DNA of 64,000 bases, taken from NCBI RefSeq assembly GCF_900105805.1, contig NZ_LT629788.1, forward strand, positions 4,634,501-4,698,500. The letters run 5' to 3'. This DNA comes from Pseudomonas moraviensis. GTDB taxonomy: Bacteria; Pseudomonadota; Gammaproteobacteria; Pseudomonadales; Pseudomonadaceae. Under the pieces are notes generated by a model, which saw only the letters and a list, made by a program, of their open reading frames with translations, was not told the origin of the DNA and ran no database searches. Position 1 is the first letter of the stretch. The number at the start of each line of letters is the position of its first letter. Positions 27,275 through 36,385 of this stretch are shown here, one piece after another. The position numbers were made by a program, and so were the translations under genes.

Positions 27275-27940
27275 ATGTCGCGCTACATTATTTTGTCCCT
27301 CTGCGTGTTTTTTTCGGCGGCGTATGCTGATGAAAAAACTACCGCGAACGATGCTCATGACCTGGCTTACAGCCTCGGTGCCAGCCTCGGAGAACGGCTG
27401 CGCCAGGAGGTGCCGCAGTTGCAGGTCCAGGCGCTGATCGAAGGTCTGCAACAGGCTTATCAGGGCAAGCCACTGGCATTGAGTGAAGCGCGCATCGAAC
27501 AGATTCTCGCCGATCACGAATCGCGCAATGCCGAGCAGGCCTCACGCCAATCGAGCGACGCCGCGATGGAAAACGAGCAACGTTTTCTCAGCGCAGAAAA
27601 AGCCAAGCCGGGGGTGAAGGAACTGGCCGATGGCATCCTCCTGACCGAGCTCGTTGCGGGCAGTGGCGCCAAGGCCGGCCCCGACGGAAAAGTGCAGGTG
27701 CTGTATGTCGGCAAGCTGCCGGATGGCACCGTGTTCGATCAGAACACCCAGCCGCAGTGGTTCAACCTCGACAGCGTGATCGCCGGTTGGCGCACCGCCT
27801 TGCAGAACATGCCGGTGGGTGCGAAGTGGCGGCTGGTGATTCCATCGGATCAGGCCTATGGCGCCGACGGTGCCGGCGACCTGATCGCGCCCTTCACGCC
27901 GCTGGTATTTGAAGTGGAACTGCGTGGTGCGACGAGCTGA
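27275..27940 (+). CDS. FKBP-type peptidyl-prolyl isomerase, secreted
   Basis: Proline isomerase of the FkpA/Mip type acting in the periplasm. The ATG at 27275, preceded by GGAGAG, gives 221 residues with signal peptide MSRYIILSLCVFFSAAYA-DE. An N-terminal dimerisation domain (YSLGASLGERLRQEVPQLQ) precedes the FKBP domain: VLYVGKLPDGTVFDQN, with VIAGWRTALQNMPVGAKWRL carrying the family's active-site aromatic. The YGADGAGDLIAPFTPLVFEVEL end is also typical. It is divergent from algP. Confidence 0.93.
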   Translation: MSRYIILSLCVFFSAAYADEKTTANDAHDLAYSLGASLGERLRQEVPQLQVQALIEGLQQAYQGKPLALSEARIEQILADHESRNAEQASRQSSDAAMENEQRFLSAEKAKPGVKELADGILLTELVAGSGAKAGPDGKVQVLYVGKLPDGTVFDQNTQPQWFNLDSVIAGWRTALQNMPVGAKWRLVIPSDQAYGADGAGDLIAPFTPLVFEVELRGATS

Positions 27941-27948
27941 TCGGGCAT

Positions 27949-27982
27949 AAAAAAACGGTGCGCTTTCGGGCGCACCGTTTTT
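27949..27982. terminator. bidirectional terminator between the FKBP gene and rsd
   Basis: AAACGGTGCGC (27953-27963) pairs perfectly with GCGCACCGTTT (27970-27980), with A/T runs on both sides. Confidence 0.9.
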
Positions 27983-27997
27983 CATGAAGGTCGTGGA

Positions 27998-28456
27998 TCA
28001 GGCCTGAACCGGATCTTCTGCCTTGTGTGCCGTGTGCAGCACTTCGATCAGGCAGTCTTCAAGTTCGAAGCGCTCGTGCAGCAACCCCCCGAGCTCCTTG
28101 AATTTCTCTGCAACGCATTTGCCTTCATCGCACAGGTCGTTGAACGCGAGCAGCTTCTCGGTAATGACGTCGATGCGCGGGTAGATCGTTTCGGCGAGTT
28201 CCAGACCGCGCTTGTCGTTGAACGCCTTGGCTTCGCCAGTCAGCTGTTCATAGATTTCGAAGTGCCCCGCCGATACGTAATCGACCAGCACACCGCAAAA
28301 TTCCAGCAAAGGCTTGCGGCTTTCGGACAGCGAATCAGGCTGCGCACCGAGTTTGTCGTAGGCGCCGATCAGCTCTTCACGCTCCTGCAACCAGCGGTCG
28401 ATCAGCAGATGAACCCCACCCCAACGTTCCTGAGCATTCTGACAACTTTCGAGCAT
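27998..28456 (-). CDS. rsd: regulator of sigma-70 Rsd (AlgQ)
   Basis: Anti-sigma factor that binds region 4 of RpoD and favours alternative sigma factors in stationary phase; in P. aeruginosa it is AlgQ. The ATG at 28456 gives 152 residues starting MLESCQNAQERWGGVHLLID, as in other pseudomonads; an in-frame upstream start at 28483 is less likely. All-helical, with the conserved LIDRWLQEREELIGAYDKL and CGVLVDYVSAGHFEIYEQL blocks. It converges on the FKBP gene and lies downstream of dsbH. Confidence 0.95.
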   Translation of the reverse strand: MLESCQNAQERWGGVHLLIDRWLQEREELIGAYDKLGAQPDSLSESRKPLLEFCGVLVDYVSAGHFEIYEQLTGEAKAFNDKRGLELAETIYPRIDVITEKLLAFNDLCDEGKCVAEKFKELGGLLHERFELEDCLIEVLHTAHKAEDPVQA

Positions 28457-28638
28457 GGCGATCTCTCTTCCCTTGTGGGTCATGCTGCTCTACACCCGCG
28501 CCCCTGTTCTGATTTGACTGGGTGGACGATCGGGCAGAGCGTCATCGAGCAACATAAATCCAATGACACGTGCCGGCCAGATTATGCCCGCACGCCTATG
28601 GCTTCAAGGTACGCAGGAGATAAAGTTCATACAAGTGT

Positions 28639-29190
28639 TTAATCCCTGACCAGCGAGTGATGCGACGCTTCGTCGCTGACCGGTCGCTGCAGGGCGCTCC
28701 AGATCAGACGCAGCAACTGATAAACCGCAAGAATCGAGACACCGACAAAAAACAGCAGACTCCATTCCGGGATGCTCAGATCGAACAGCGTCCATGAGAT
28801 TTCCGCGCAATCGGCGCCACCGTTGAACATCCGTTGCAAAGCACATATCCACGGCAAGCCGCTGAAAAGCGATTCCACGGTGGGCGAGCATTTGACCAGT
28901 TGCAGCATGGAGTCACTCTGGATCAACACCTGCCGCCAGGCAGCGGTGGTTCCGCCCAGACTCGCGCCCAGCGCAAACAGCCAGTACCACCACATGCCCA
29001 CACGCCGCGGACCGTGAACCGCCGCCACGCCGCTGACAATGCACAGCAGAGTGAGGAACAGCCGCTGCACCAGGCACAAGGTGCAAGGCGTCAGGCCGAC
29101 CACGTATTCGAGATAATAGGAAGCTCCCAGAGCAAAGGCCCCCGCAATGAAAGCCATGAAGAACAAGGAGCGTGAGCAGGCCAACGACAT
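28639..29190 (-). CDS. dsbH: disulfide bond formation protein DsbB-type (DsbH)
   Basis: Four-helix inner-membrane quinone reductase that reoxidises DsbA. 183 residues. The first periplasmic loop has CTLC near residues 36-39 (VGLTPCTLCLVQRLF). The second loop has Cys in VKCSPTVE and further Cys in PWICALQ and GADCAE, consistent with the second redox pair. The position between hemY and rsd matches the second dsbB copy (dsbH) of pseudomonads, hence the symbol. An inverted repeat lies just upstream at 29198-29225. Confidence 0.92.
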   Translation of the reverse strand: MSLACSRSLFFMAFIAGAFALGASYYLEYVVGLTPCTLCLVQRLFLTLLCIVSGVAAVHGPRRVGMWWYWLFALGASLGGTTAAWRQVLIQSDSMLQLVKCSPTVESLFSGLPWICALQRMFNGGADCAEISWTLFDLSIPEWSLLFFVGVSILAVYQLLRLIWSALQRPVSDEASHHSLVRD

Positions 29191-29197
29191 GGCTTTT

Positions 29198-29225
29198 CCG
29201 TAACAGTAGAGACAGACGGTTACGG
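29198..29225. promoter_or_regulatory. inverted repeat upstream of dsbH
   Basis: CCGTAAC and GTTACGG are perfect 7-base arms 14 bases apart, within 35 bases of the dsbH start. Possible operator or leader hairpin; function unknown. Confidence 0.25.
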
Positions 29226-29407
29226 TAGAGGAAAGCGTGTCAGCCTTTCAAGGCGAGGGCCTGCCGACAGTTCACCAGAGGTGTAGGGAAAACCCGACAG
29301 GGCCGGAGGGAAACGGTGAACCACCCTGTAGGACTTTGCCTCAGGCACCTGAAGAAGTGGAATTTTCACTCATTGAAAGTTCGCGAGGGAGCCAGCTCCC
29401 CCGCCTT

Positions 29408-30646
29408 TCAGACCTTCGCTGCAACCGGCAAAGGCGCCGCCAGCAGCCGCTCATCGAGCAGCCCCAGACCTTCCTGGAACAACTGATTGCTGCGTTCGGT
29501 ATCGCCGAGCTGTGCAAGCAGACGCGCCAACTCCGCACAGGTTTCTGGATTGCGCTGCACACGCAGACTGCTTTCCAGATAATCACGGGCCTTGCCCCAC
29601 AGACTGGTTTGCAGACACAGACGCCCGAGGGTCAACAGCAGGCTTGGGTCGGCCGGATGCTCCTTGAGCCAGCCTTCGGCAGTCTGCAACTGACGCGCAG
29701 GATCACTGCCACGAACCAGGCCATACAGACGCGCCAGATGGCTGTCGTATTTGCGCTTGAGCGCGGTGCGCAGCACTTCTTCGGCCTCGACCTGAGCACC
29801 AAGCTGGCGCAGTTGCTCAGCATAGGCGAGCACCAGCGGCGCTTCCTGACGCTGCGCCGAAGTCAGCTGCTCCCACGCACGCTTGAGCGATTGCAGACCG
29901 ACCGTGCCGTCTTCTTCGCGATGCGCGGCCAAGGACAGGTTTTCACCCCAGGCGCGGCGCTCGAGTTCAGCCAGTTCTGCTGGCGGCAGCACTTTGTCTT
30001 TGCGCAACTCTGGCAGCAGACGAATCACCGCCGACCATTCGCCACGCTGCTGATGCAGACGCTGCAATTGACGCAACGTTTGCGCGCTGCGCGGATGCCG
30101 TTCGTGCATCGCCTGCAAGGTCACCAGCGCACCGTCGGTGTCGCCGCGATCGGTCTGCAGTTGGGCATGACTCAAGGCTATCGCCAACTCGGCTTGCGGC
30201 TGACGTTCCAGCGCACGCTCGAGCAAACGGTCGCTTTCTTCGTACTGACCCTGTTCGTTCGCCGCACGTGCGGCGCCGAGGTAGTAAAGCAGTGGCTGGC
30301 GCTCGGCTTCCGCAGCGCGGGTCAAATGCCGTTGCGCACTGGCCCAGCGACCTTCAGCCAGATCCAGTTGCCCGTGTTCGATCGCCACTTGCACGCGACG
30401 GCTGCGATTGCGCCGCGACCACGGATTGACCACGCCGGTGGAGGTCATCACCAGCTCGACCAACACCTTGATGCCCCAGAACAGCAGCCACAGCACCGCG
30501 ATGACTGCCAGTGTTGCCCACAGGCTCGATTCATAGCGGAAGCTCTTGTACGCCACCAGCACGTAACCGGAATGCTCGGCGATCGCCAGGCCCAGCGCTG
30601 CCGTCGCAGCGATGACCAGAAACACGATTACATAGAGGCGCTTCAT
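29408..30646 (-). CDS. hemY: HemY, TPR-containing inner-membrane protein
   Basis: 412 residues. Two N-terminal membrane helices (VIVFLVIAATAALGLAIA and LWATLAVIAVLWLLFWGI) are followed by a long TPR-like cytosolic or periplasmic region (WASAQRHLTRAAEAE, YEESDRLLERALERQPQ, and others). HemY of proteobacteria is encoded with haem genes but is not the protoporphyrinogen oxidase HemY of Bacillus. Its exact role is unresolved. The start overlaps the hemX stop (ATGA). Confidence 0.93.
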   Translation of the reverse strand: MKRLYVIVFLVIAATAALGLAIAEHSGYVLVAYKSFRYESSLWATLAVIAVLWLLFWGIKVLVELVMTSTGVVNPWSRRNRSRRVQVAIEHGQLDLAEGRWASAQRHLTRAAEAERQPLLYYLGAARAANEQGQYEESDRLLERALERQPQAELAIALSHAQLQTDRGDTDGALVTLQAMHERHPRSAQTLRQLQRLHQQRGEWSAVIRLLPELRKDKVLPPAELAELERRAWGENLSLAAHREEDGTVGLQSLKRAWEQLTSAQRQEAPLVLAYAEQLRQLGAQVEAEEVLRTALKRKYDSHLARLYGLVRGSDPARQLQTAEGWLKEHPADPSLLLTLGRLCLQTSLWGKARDYLESSLRVQRNPETCAELARLLAQLGDTERSNQLFQEGLGLLDERLLAAPLPVAAKV

Positions 30647-32568
30647 GGGGTCGCCTCCTGCGCCGGGTCGGCGGCAGGCTTGGCGAACGGTTTCACCGAT
30701 TCTTCGGCATTGACGTTACGCCGCTCGAGATACCCCTGCACCGCACTCAAGGTGCCGGTCAGATCCGGGGTTTTGACCGTGACCGGTTCCTTGCTCAGTT
30801 CGCCCACCTGCTCCAGCATGGTTTTGCTTTGCGGGTTGTCCGGGTTGAAATTGCCCTTGAGCACATCGCGCGCCTCGGCCAGCGCCTGGGTGTAAACCGC
30901 CGCCTGACCGTTGAGCGCCGCCCACTGCGCCTGCTCCAGCGCCAGGCTCAGGGCCAGGCGCACCTGGCTCAGGCTTTGCCCGGCGAGCAGCGGTTTGACG
31001 TTCTTGTCAGCGTTGAAATCGATGCGGATATAGCGCGACACCTTGTCCCACCACTGCGCCCAGCGACTGGCGCCATCGCCGTCGGCGGTCAGGCCCAGCA
31101 GCGACTCGCCGCGATCCTTGTATTCAGGCGCCAGCTCGGTCAGCTCGATGACCTGATCGCGCAACGCGCCCAGGCGCAGGAACAGTCCGGTACGATCCGG
31201 CTGTTCGGTGCTGCGCAGGGCGACCAGGGTTTTCGCCACTTGCTCGCGCGCGGCGAAGGAGCCCGGGTCGTTCTGTTCACGGAGGATTTCGTCGGCGCCC
31301 TGCACCAGTGCCTGCGCGCTGCTGATGTCCTGCAATGCCGACAGGCGCAGGCTGGCCAGACGCAGCAAGTGCTCGGCCTCGGCCAGACGCCAGTCCTTGC
31401 GGCTGGCGCCGAGGACGGTTTCCAGACGTTGATTGAGGCGCTGCTGATCGCCCTGCAATTGCGTGACCAGACGCTGACGCTCGGCGAGCTCGTCGGCACC
31501 GGGCAACTGCGCCAGGCGTTCGGTCAGACGTTGTTCGTTGAGCTTCAGACTCTGCGCCTGATCATTCAACGCCTGCACCTGACTCGACTGCTGCTGCGTG
31601 TTGTTCTGCAGGTGGCGCACCTGCCAGACACCCCAGCCACCGATGGCGACACCGGCGGCGCCGAGGAGCAGGGCAACAATCGCCAGTCCATTGCCTCGGC
31701 GCGGCTCTTTGGCCGGTGGTGGAGTTTCAACCTGGGCATCAAGCGCAGGCTGGACGTCATCTTTTGGCAAGGCTGTTTCGCTCACGTATCCATCCTTTGC
31801 ATTAGAAAACGGCAGCGGAAATTCCCGTAATGCCGTCAGCAAAGCCGCGGCACTCGCGCCGCGGCAATCCACAACTGTTTGAGCCCCGGCGGCACGTGCC
31901 AGCTCGGCGACCCTCGGGCTTGGAACAAACAACGGCAACTGCGCGATCTTCGGCCAGGCATCGCCGGCCATCTGCCGCAGGTGCTCGAAACCCTGTCCAC
32001 TGCTGACCACCAGCCCGTTCAAGCGTTCCGCTTCGATCCGCCGCGGCAGCTCGTCTGGCGGGTAGGCTGGCAGGTCGCGGCGATACAACTCCAGATACTC
32101 GACACTAGCACCAAGCGCACGCAGGCGCTCGGCGAGCAGCTCACGACCACCCTCGCCGCGCAGGATCAGGACCTGCGCACCGGGCTGGCCGACCGCCTCG
32201 CGCAGACGCGGCAATTGCAGCAAAGCTTCACTGTCATCGCCATCCGCCGGAAAGCTCACATCAAGACCGTGCTCGCGAAGAATCTCGGCGGTCGCCACGC
32301 CGACGCTGAACCACGGCATGGTAAGCGGTACCGAGCCTTCGCACTTGAGCAGATCTAACGCGATCCGCGCCGCCGGCTTGCTGACCACGATCACTGCGCT
32401 GCAGGCCGACAATCGCCTGATCGCCTGACGAATACTGTCAGAGACCGGCAGCGGGACAATGTCCAAAAGCGGCAGGCAACTGCTGAAAATCCCGTGCCCG
32501 GCCAACTGTTCGGCGAGCGCCGCGCAGTCATCCGCAGGGCGCGTCAGCAACAGGCGCCAGGCCGTCAC
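30643..32568 (-). CDS. hemD/hemX: uroporphyrinogen-III synthase HemD continuous with HemX
   Basis: A single open frame of 641 residues. Residues 1-255 are HemD (LLLTRPADDCAALAEQLAG, VVSKPAARIALDL, LNGLVVSSGQGFEHLRQ), which closes hydroxymethylbilane to uroporphyrinogen III. From about 262 the sequence is HemX: VSETALPKDDVQPALDAQ, one membrane helix (LAIVALLLGAAGVAIGGWGVW), then a coiled coil and helical periplasmic domain. In other pseudomonads the two are usually separate. Here no stop lies between them, but an internal GTG at 31785 has AAGGA seven bases upstream, so a separate 380-residue HemX can also be made. The GTG start of hemD overlaps the hemC stop. Confidence 0.9.
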   Translation of the reverse strand: MTAWRLLLTRPADDCAALAEQLAGHGIFSSCLPLLDIVPLPVSDSIRQAIRRLSACSAVIVVSKPAARIALDLLKCEGSVPLTMPWFSVGVATAEILREHGLDVSFPADGDDSEALLQLPRLREAVGQPGAQVLILRGEGGRELLAERLRALGASVEYLELYRRDLPAYPPDELPRRIEAERLNGLVVSSGQGFEHLRQMAGDAWPKIAQLPLFVPSPRVAELARAAGAQTVVDCRGASAAALLTALREFPLPFSNAKDGYVSETALPKDDVQPALDAQVETPPPAKEPRRGNGLAIVALLLGAAGVAIGGWGVWQVRHLQNNTQQQSSQVQALNDQAQSLKLNEQRLTERLAQLPGADELAERQRLVTQLQGDQQRLNQRLETVLGASRKDWRLAEAEHLLRLASLRLSALQDISSAQALVQGADEILREQNDPGSFAAREQVAKTLVALRSTEQPDRTGLFLRLGALRDQVIELTELAPEYKDRGESLLGLTADGDGASRWAQWWDKVSRYIRIDFNADKNVKPLLAGQSLSQVRLALSLALEQAQWAALNGQAAVYTQALAEARDVLKGNFNPDNPQSKTMLEQVGELSKEPVTVKTPDLTGTLSAVQGYLERRNVNAEESVKPFAKPAADPAQEATP

Positions 32569-33506
32569 TCGTGACCCGCCTCGCCGTACACCGCTTTGAG
32601 AATGTCGTCAGCACCCTGCTTGAGCAAATCTTCGGCGACTTGCACGCCCAATGTTTCGGCGTCAGCGCGTGGCGCGCGCGCTTCGGCACTGAGCAGCTTG
32701 CCGCCGCTCGGCTCACCAACCAGACCGCGCAACCACAACTGCTCGCCTTCGAGCACGGCGTAGCAGGCGATCGGCACTTGGCAGCCGCCGTTCAAATGTT
32801 TGTTGAGGGCACGTTCGGCGTTCACCCGCGCAGCGGTATCGGCGTGATGCAAAGGCGCGAGCAAGGCGTGGATTTCATTATCGGCGCTGCGGCATTCGAT
32901 GCCGACCGCGCCCTGGCCACCGGCCGGGAGACTGTCATCGACACTGATCGCCGAGGTGATGCGATCTTCGAAACCGAGGCGGATCAGGCCAGCCGCTGCG
33001 AGGATGATGGCGTCGTACTCGCCGGCGTCCAGCTTGGCCAGACGGGTGTTGACGTTGCCGCGCAGAAAACGGATCTGCAGATCCGGGCGACGCGCCAGCA
33101 ATTGCGTCTGCCGGCGCAGGCTAGATGTGCCGACAACGGCACCGGTCGGCAGCGCTTCAAGACTTGCGTAGGTGTTGGAGACGAATGCATCGCGCGGGTC
33201 TTCACGTTCGCAGATGCAGAACAGGCCCAGGCCTTGCGGGAAGTCCATCGGCACGTCTTTCATCGAATGCACGGCGATGTCGGCGTGGTTTTCCAGCAGC
33301 GCGGTTTCCAGTTCCTTGACGAACAGACCCTTGCCGCCGATCTTCGACAGTGGCGAGTCGAGCAGCTTGTCGCCGCGACTGACCATGGGCACCAGCGTCA
33401 CCAGCAAGCCCGGGTGGGCCGCTTCAAGACGGGCTTTGACGTATTCGGCCTGCCAGAGGGCCAGCGCACTTTTACGGGTGGCGATGCGGATTTCGCGAGG
33501 GGACAT
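32565..33506 (-). CDS. hemC: hydroxymethylbilane synthase (porphobilinogen deaminase)
   Basis: Polymerises four porphobilinogens to hydroxymethylbilane. 313 residues, normal length. N-terminal IRIATRKSALALWQAEYVK, the substrate loop (HSMKDVP) with the catalytic Asp in the family block MKDVPMDFPQGL, Arg-rich DLQIRFLRGNVNTRLAKLDAG, and the dipyrromethane cofactor Cys in KHLNGGCQVPIACYAVLEG. First gene of a run hemC-hemD/X-hemY whose members overlap by four bases. Encoded 58 bases or more from algR, which precedes it with a 138-base gap. Confidence 0.97.
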   Translation of the reverse strand: MSPREIRIATRKSALALWQAEYVKARLEAAHPGLLVTLVPMVSRGDKLLDSPLSKIGGKGLFVKELETALLENHADIAVHSMKDVPMDFPQGLGLFCICEREDPRDAFVSNTYASLEALPTGAVVGTSSLRRQTQLLARRPDLQIRFLRGNVNTRLAKLDAGEYDAIILAAAGLIRLGFEDRITSAISVDDSLPAGGQGAVGIECRSADNEIHALLAPLHHADTAARVNAERALNKHLNGGCQVPIACYAVLEGEQLWLRGLVGEPSGGKLLSAEARAPRADAETLGVQVAEDLLKQGADDILKAVYGEAGHE

Positions 33507-33644
33507 GGAGCAATCCGTACTGAATAGATACGGCGGATAATAACAGCTCAGTCAATTCCACTTTGACCTGAATCAGAAAACGGCGTGGCCTCCCTGGCCT
33601 GCCATGCCGGGTAGAAGAAGTCGAAAGGCCCGGTGACGACCGGG

Positions 33645-34391
33645 TCAAAGCCCCTGCATCATCTTGCGCACGCCAGCGACATGCCGACGGCTGACAATCA
33701 GCGCATCGCCATTGAGGCCTTTGAGGAACAACTGGAAATGTCCCAGTGGTGTGCGCTGCAATCGCTCGATGCGGTCGCGGGCGACCAGCGCATTGCGGTG
33801 GATACGCACGAAGCGTTCGCCGAATTCGTCTTCGAGGGCTTTGAGGGGTTCGTCGAGCAGCACCTCGCCGGCTTCGTGACGCAGGGTCACGTATTTGTGG
33901 TCGGCGATGAAGTAGACCACCTGATCCAGCGGAATCAGCTCGATGCCTTTGCGGGTGCGCGCGCTGATGTGGCTGCGTGGGCCGCTGCCACTTTCGGCTG
34001 CGGGACGGGTCAGGGCCGAGAGTTGCGCCCGGTTGGGACGTTCAGCCCGCTTCAGGGCTTCATTCAAGTGTTCGGTTCGCACAGGTTTCACCACATAGCC
34101 CACGGCGCTGGCCTGCAGGGCTTCCACGGCAAATTCATCGGGACTGGTGCAAAACACCACGGCCGGCGGCGTCTCTCGTTCGCACAGTCGGGCAGCAACC
34201 TGCAGGCCGTCGAGGCCCGGCATGCGGATATCGAGCAGCACGATATCCGGCTTGTGGCTGTCGATCAGCGCTAACGCCTCCTCGCCATTCGTGGCACTGG
34301 GCTCCAGGACTGTGTAACCCTCGAGTTCGCTCACCATACGGCTTAGGCGCTCGCGAGCCAGGGGTTCGTCATCAACGATCAGGACATTCAT
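33645..34391 (-). CDS. algR: LytTR-family response regulator AlgR
   Basis: Two-component regulator that in P. aeruginosa controls alginate, type IV pili and virulence genes. The ATG at 34391 gives 248 residues, the same length as AlgR. The N-terminal receiver MNVLIVDDEPLARERLSRM has the phospho-acceptor Asp in PDIVLLDIRMPGLDGLQ near residue 54. The C-terminal LytTR DNA-binding domain spans about 145-245 (YFIADHKYVTLRHEAGEVLL, RIHRNALVARDRIERL). Upstream there is argH in the opposite direction and no sensor kinase gene, so its partner (AlgZ/FimS in P. aeruginosa) is not encoded here. Confidence 0.95.
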   Translation of the reverse strand: MNVLIVDDEPLARERLSRMVSELEGYTVLEPSATNGEEALALIDSHKPDIVLLDIRMPGLDGLQVAARLCERETPPAVVFCTSPDEFAVEALQASAVGYVVKPVRTEHLNEALKRAERPNRAQLSALTRPAAESGSGPRSHISARTRKGIELIPLDQVVYFIADHKYVTLRHEAGEVLLDEPLKALEDEFGERFVRIHRNALVARDRIERLQRTPLGHFQLFLKGLNGDALIVSRRHVAGVRKMMQGL

Positions 34392-34860
34392 ATTGCGCTG
34401 GATTCCTGCGTGAGTCTCGCACAAGGATAGCGTAGACAGGTGTAGTGACCTGCGTCACCGCGATCCACGCTAAGACTAGCCCGAGCGCCAAAAAGTGCCG
34501 TACGTCGGCCAGCAATATTTGCCAGCGTCCGGGTCGTACCGCTCAGAGCCCACTGTTTCCTGCGTTTCTCACGGTGGTTGACTGATGGACAACTCACCCG
34601 CCCCCTCTTCTTATAGTCGGTGGCCAGACCTTTGCATGATCTGCGTATGTACCGACCCTTATGTCCACTGTAGACGTTCGTCGGAACGATATTGCTCAAT
34701 CAAAAAATATCCTTTTGTAAATCCCTTACAGACAGCGCCTGCCACGCCTGACACCTAAGGAAAAAAACCTGTCGACCGGTGCCAGCGACAGGATTGGCAA
34801 CCCTGTTATCATCCGCGCCAGCGTTTCACGCCATTTCTTCAAGCCGATACGAGCGAATTC
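34392..34860. other. algR-argH divergent intergenic region
   Basis: 469 bases with no credible gene; short frames in it lack coding character. It must hold the divergent promoters for algR and argH. A short inverted repeat GTGAC..GTCAC lies at 34446-34459. The segment 34680-34790 is clearly A/T-rich compared with its neighbours, as expected for a promoter zone. No kinase fragment related to algZ was recognised in either strand. Confidence 0.6.
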
Positions 34861-36255
34861 ATGAGCACTGACAAGACCAATCAGTCCTGGGGCGGCCGCT
34901 TCAGTGAACCCGTCGACGCCTTCGTCGCCCGCTTCACCGCCTCCGTCACTTTCGACCAGCGCCTGTATCGCCACGACATCATGGGCTCGATCGCCCACGC
35001 CACCATGCTGGCCAAGGTCGGCGTGCTGAGCGATGCCGAGCGCGACAGCATCATCGATGGCTTGAACACCATCCAGGGTGAAATCGAAGCCGGCCAGTTC
35101 GACTGGCGCGTCGACCTCGAAGACGTGCACATGAACATCGAAGCACGCCTGACCGACCGCATCGGCGTCACCGGTAAAAAGCTCCACACCGGGCGCAGCC
35201 GCAACGACCAGGTGGCCACCGATATCCGCCTGTGGCTGCGTGATGAAATCGACCTGATCCTCGCCGAGATCACCCGCCTGCAAAAAGGCCTGCTGGAGCA
35301 AGCCGAACGTGAAGCGGCGAGCATCATGCCCGGCTTCACCCACCTGCAAACTGCGCAGCCAGTGACCTTCGGGCACCACATGCTGGCCTGGTTCGAAATG
35401 CTCAGCCGCGACTACGAGCGCCTGGTCGACTGCCGCAAGCGCACCAACCGCATGCCGCTGGGCAGCGCCGCGCTGGCCGGTACCACCTACCCGATCGATC
35501 GCGAATACACCGCGCAACTGCTCGGCTTCGACGCCGTCGGTGGCAACTCGCTGGATAACGTTTCCGATCGCGACTTCGCCATCGAATTCTGCTCGGCCGC
35601 GAGCATCGCGATGATGCACCTGTCGCGCTTCTCCGAAGAGCTGGTGCTGTGGACCAGCGCGCAGTTCCAGTTCATCGATCTGCCGGACCGCTTCTGCACC
35701 GGCAGCTCGATCATGCCGCAAAAGAAAAACCCCGACGTGCCAGAACTGGTGCGCGGCAAGACCGGCCGTGTGTTCGGCGCGCTGATGGGCCTGCTGACCC
35801 TGATGAAAGGCCAGCCGCTGGCGTACAACAAGGACAATCAGGAAGACAAGGAACCGCTGTTCGACGCCGCCGACACTCTGCGCGATTCGCTGCGCGCGTT
35901 TGCCGACATGATCCCGGCGATCAAGCCGAAACACGCGATCATGCGGGAAGCGGCGCTGCGCGGTTTCTCTACCGCGACCGATCTGGCGGACTACCTGGTG
36001 CGCCGTGGCCTGCCGTTCCGCGATTGCCACGAAATCGTTGGCCACGCGGTGAAATACGGCGTCGACACTGGCAAGGATCTGGCCGAGATGAGCCTGGAAG
36101 AACTGCGTCAGTTCAGCGACCAGATCGAGCAGGATGTGTTTGCCGTGCTGACCCTGGAAGGCTCGGTGAATGCTCGCGACCATATCGGCGGGACGGCGCC
36201 AGCGCAGGTGAAAGCTGCAGTGGCTCGCGGTCAGGCGTTGATCGCCAGCCGCTAA
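34861..36255 (+). CDS. argH: argininosuccinate lyase
   Basis: Last step of arginine synthesis: argininosuccinate to arginine plus fumarate. 464 residues. N-terminal WGGRFSEPVDAFVARFTASV and the central DVHMNIEARLTDRIG. The fumarase-superfamily signature GSSIMPQKKNPDVPEL is near residue 281, and the His-containing loop MPGFTHLQTAQPVTFGHH near 157. The enzyme is a homotetramer with active sites shared between subunits. A REP doublet follows. Confidence 0.98.
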   Translation: MSTDKTNQSWGGRFSEPVDAFVARFTASVTFDQRLYRHDIMGSIAHATMLAKVGVLSDAERDSIIDGLNTIQGEIEAGQFDWRVDLEDVHMNIEARLTDRIGVTGKKLHTGRSRNDQVATDIRLWLRDEIDLILAEITRLQKGLLEQAEREAASIMPGFTHLQTAQPVTFGHHMLAWFEMLSRDYERLVDCRKRTNRMPLGSAALAGTTYPIDREYTAQLLGFDAVGGNSLDNVSDRDFAIEFCSAASIAMMHLSRFSEELVLWTSAQFQFIDLPDRFCTGSSIMPQKKNPDVPELVRGKTGRVFGALMGLLTLMKGQPLAYNKDNQEDKEPLFDAADTLRDSLRAFADMIPAIKPKHAIMREAALRGFSTATDLADYLVRRGLPFRDCHEIVGHAVKYGVDTGKDLAEMSLEELRQFSDQIEQDVFAVLTLEGSVNARDHIGGTAPAQVKAAVARGQALIASR

Positions 36256-36268
36256 AAGCCAAAAAAGC

Positions 36269-36360
36269 TTCGCGAGCAGGCTCGCTCCCACAGGGATTCG
36301 GGATGTTCACAAAATTTGTGTTCACCACCGATTCAATGTGGGAGCGAGCCTGCTCGCGAA
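36269..36360. repeat. REP doublet, GTGGGAGCGAGC subtype
   Basis: Inverted arms at 36269-36291 and 36338-36360 between argH and the convergent GST gene. Confidence 0.9.
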
Positions 36361-36385
36361 GGCTTCCTTCAGAGCGCTACAAAAC

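Noticed and set aside
34726..36291. A 521-codon minus-strand frame opposite argH
   Set aside because: ArgH is full length with all its motifs on the plus strand; the opposite frame has no protein character.
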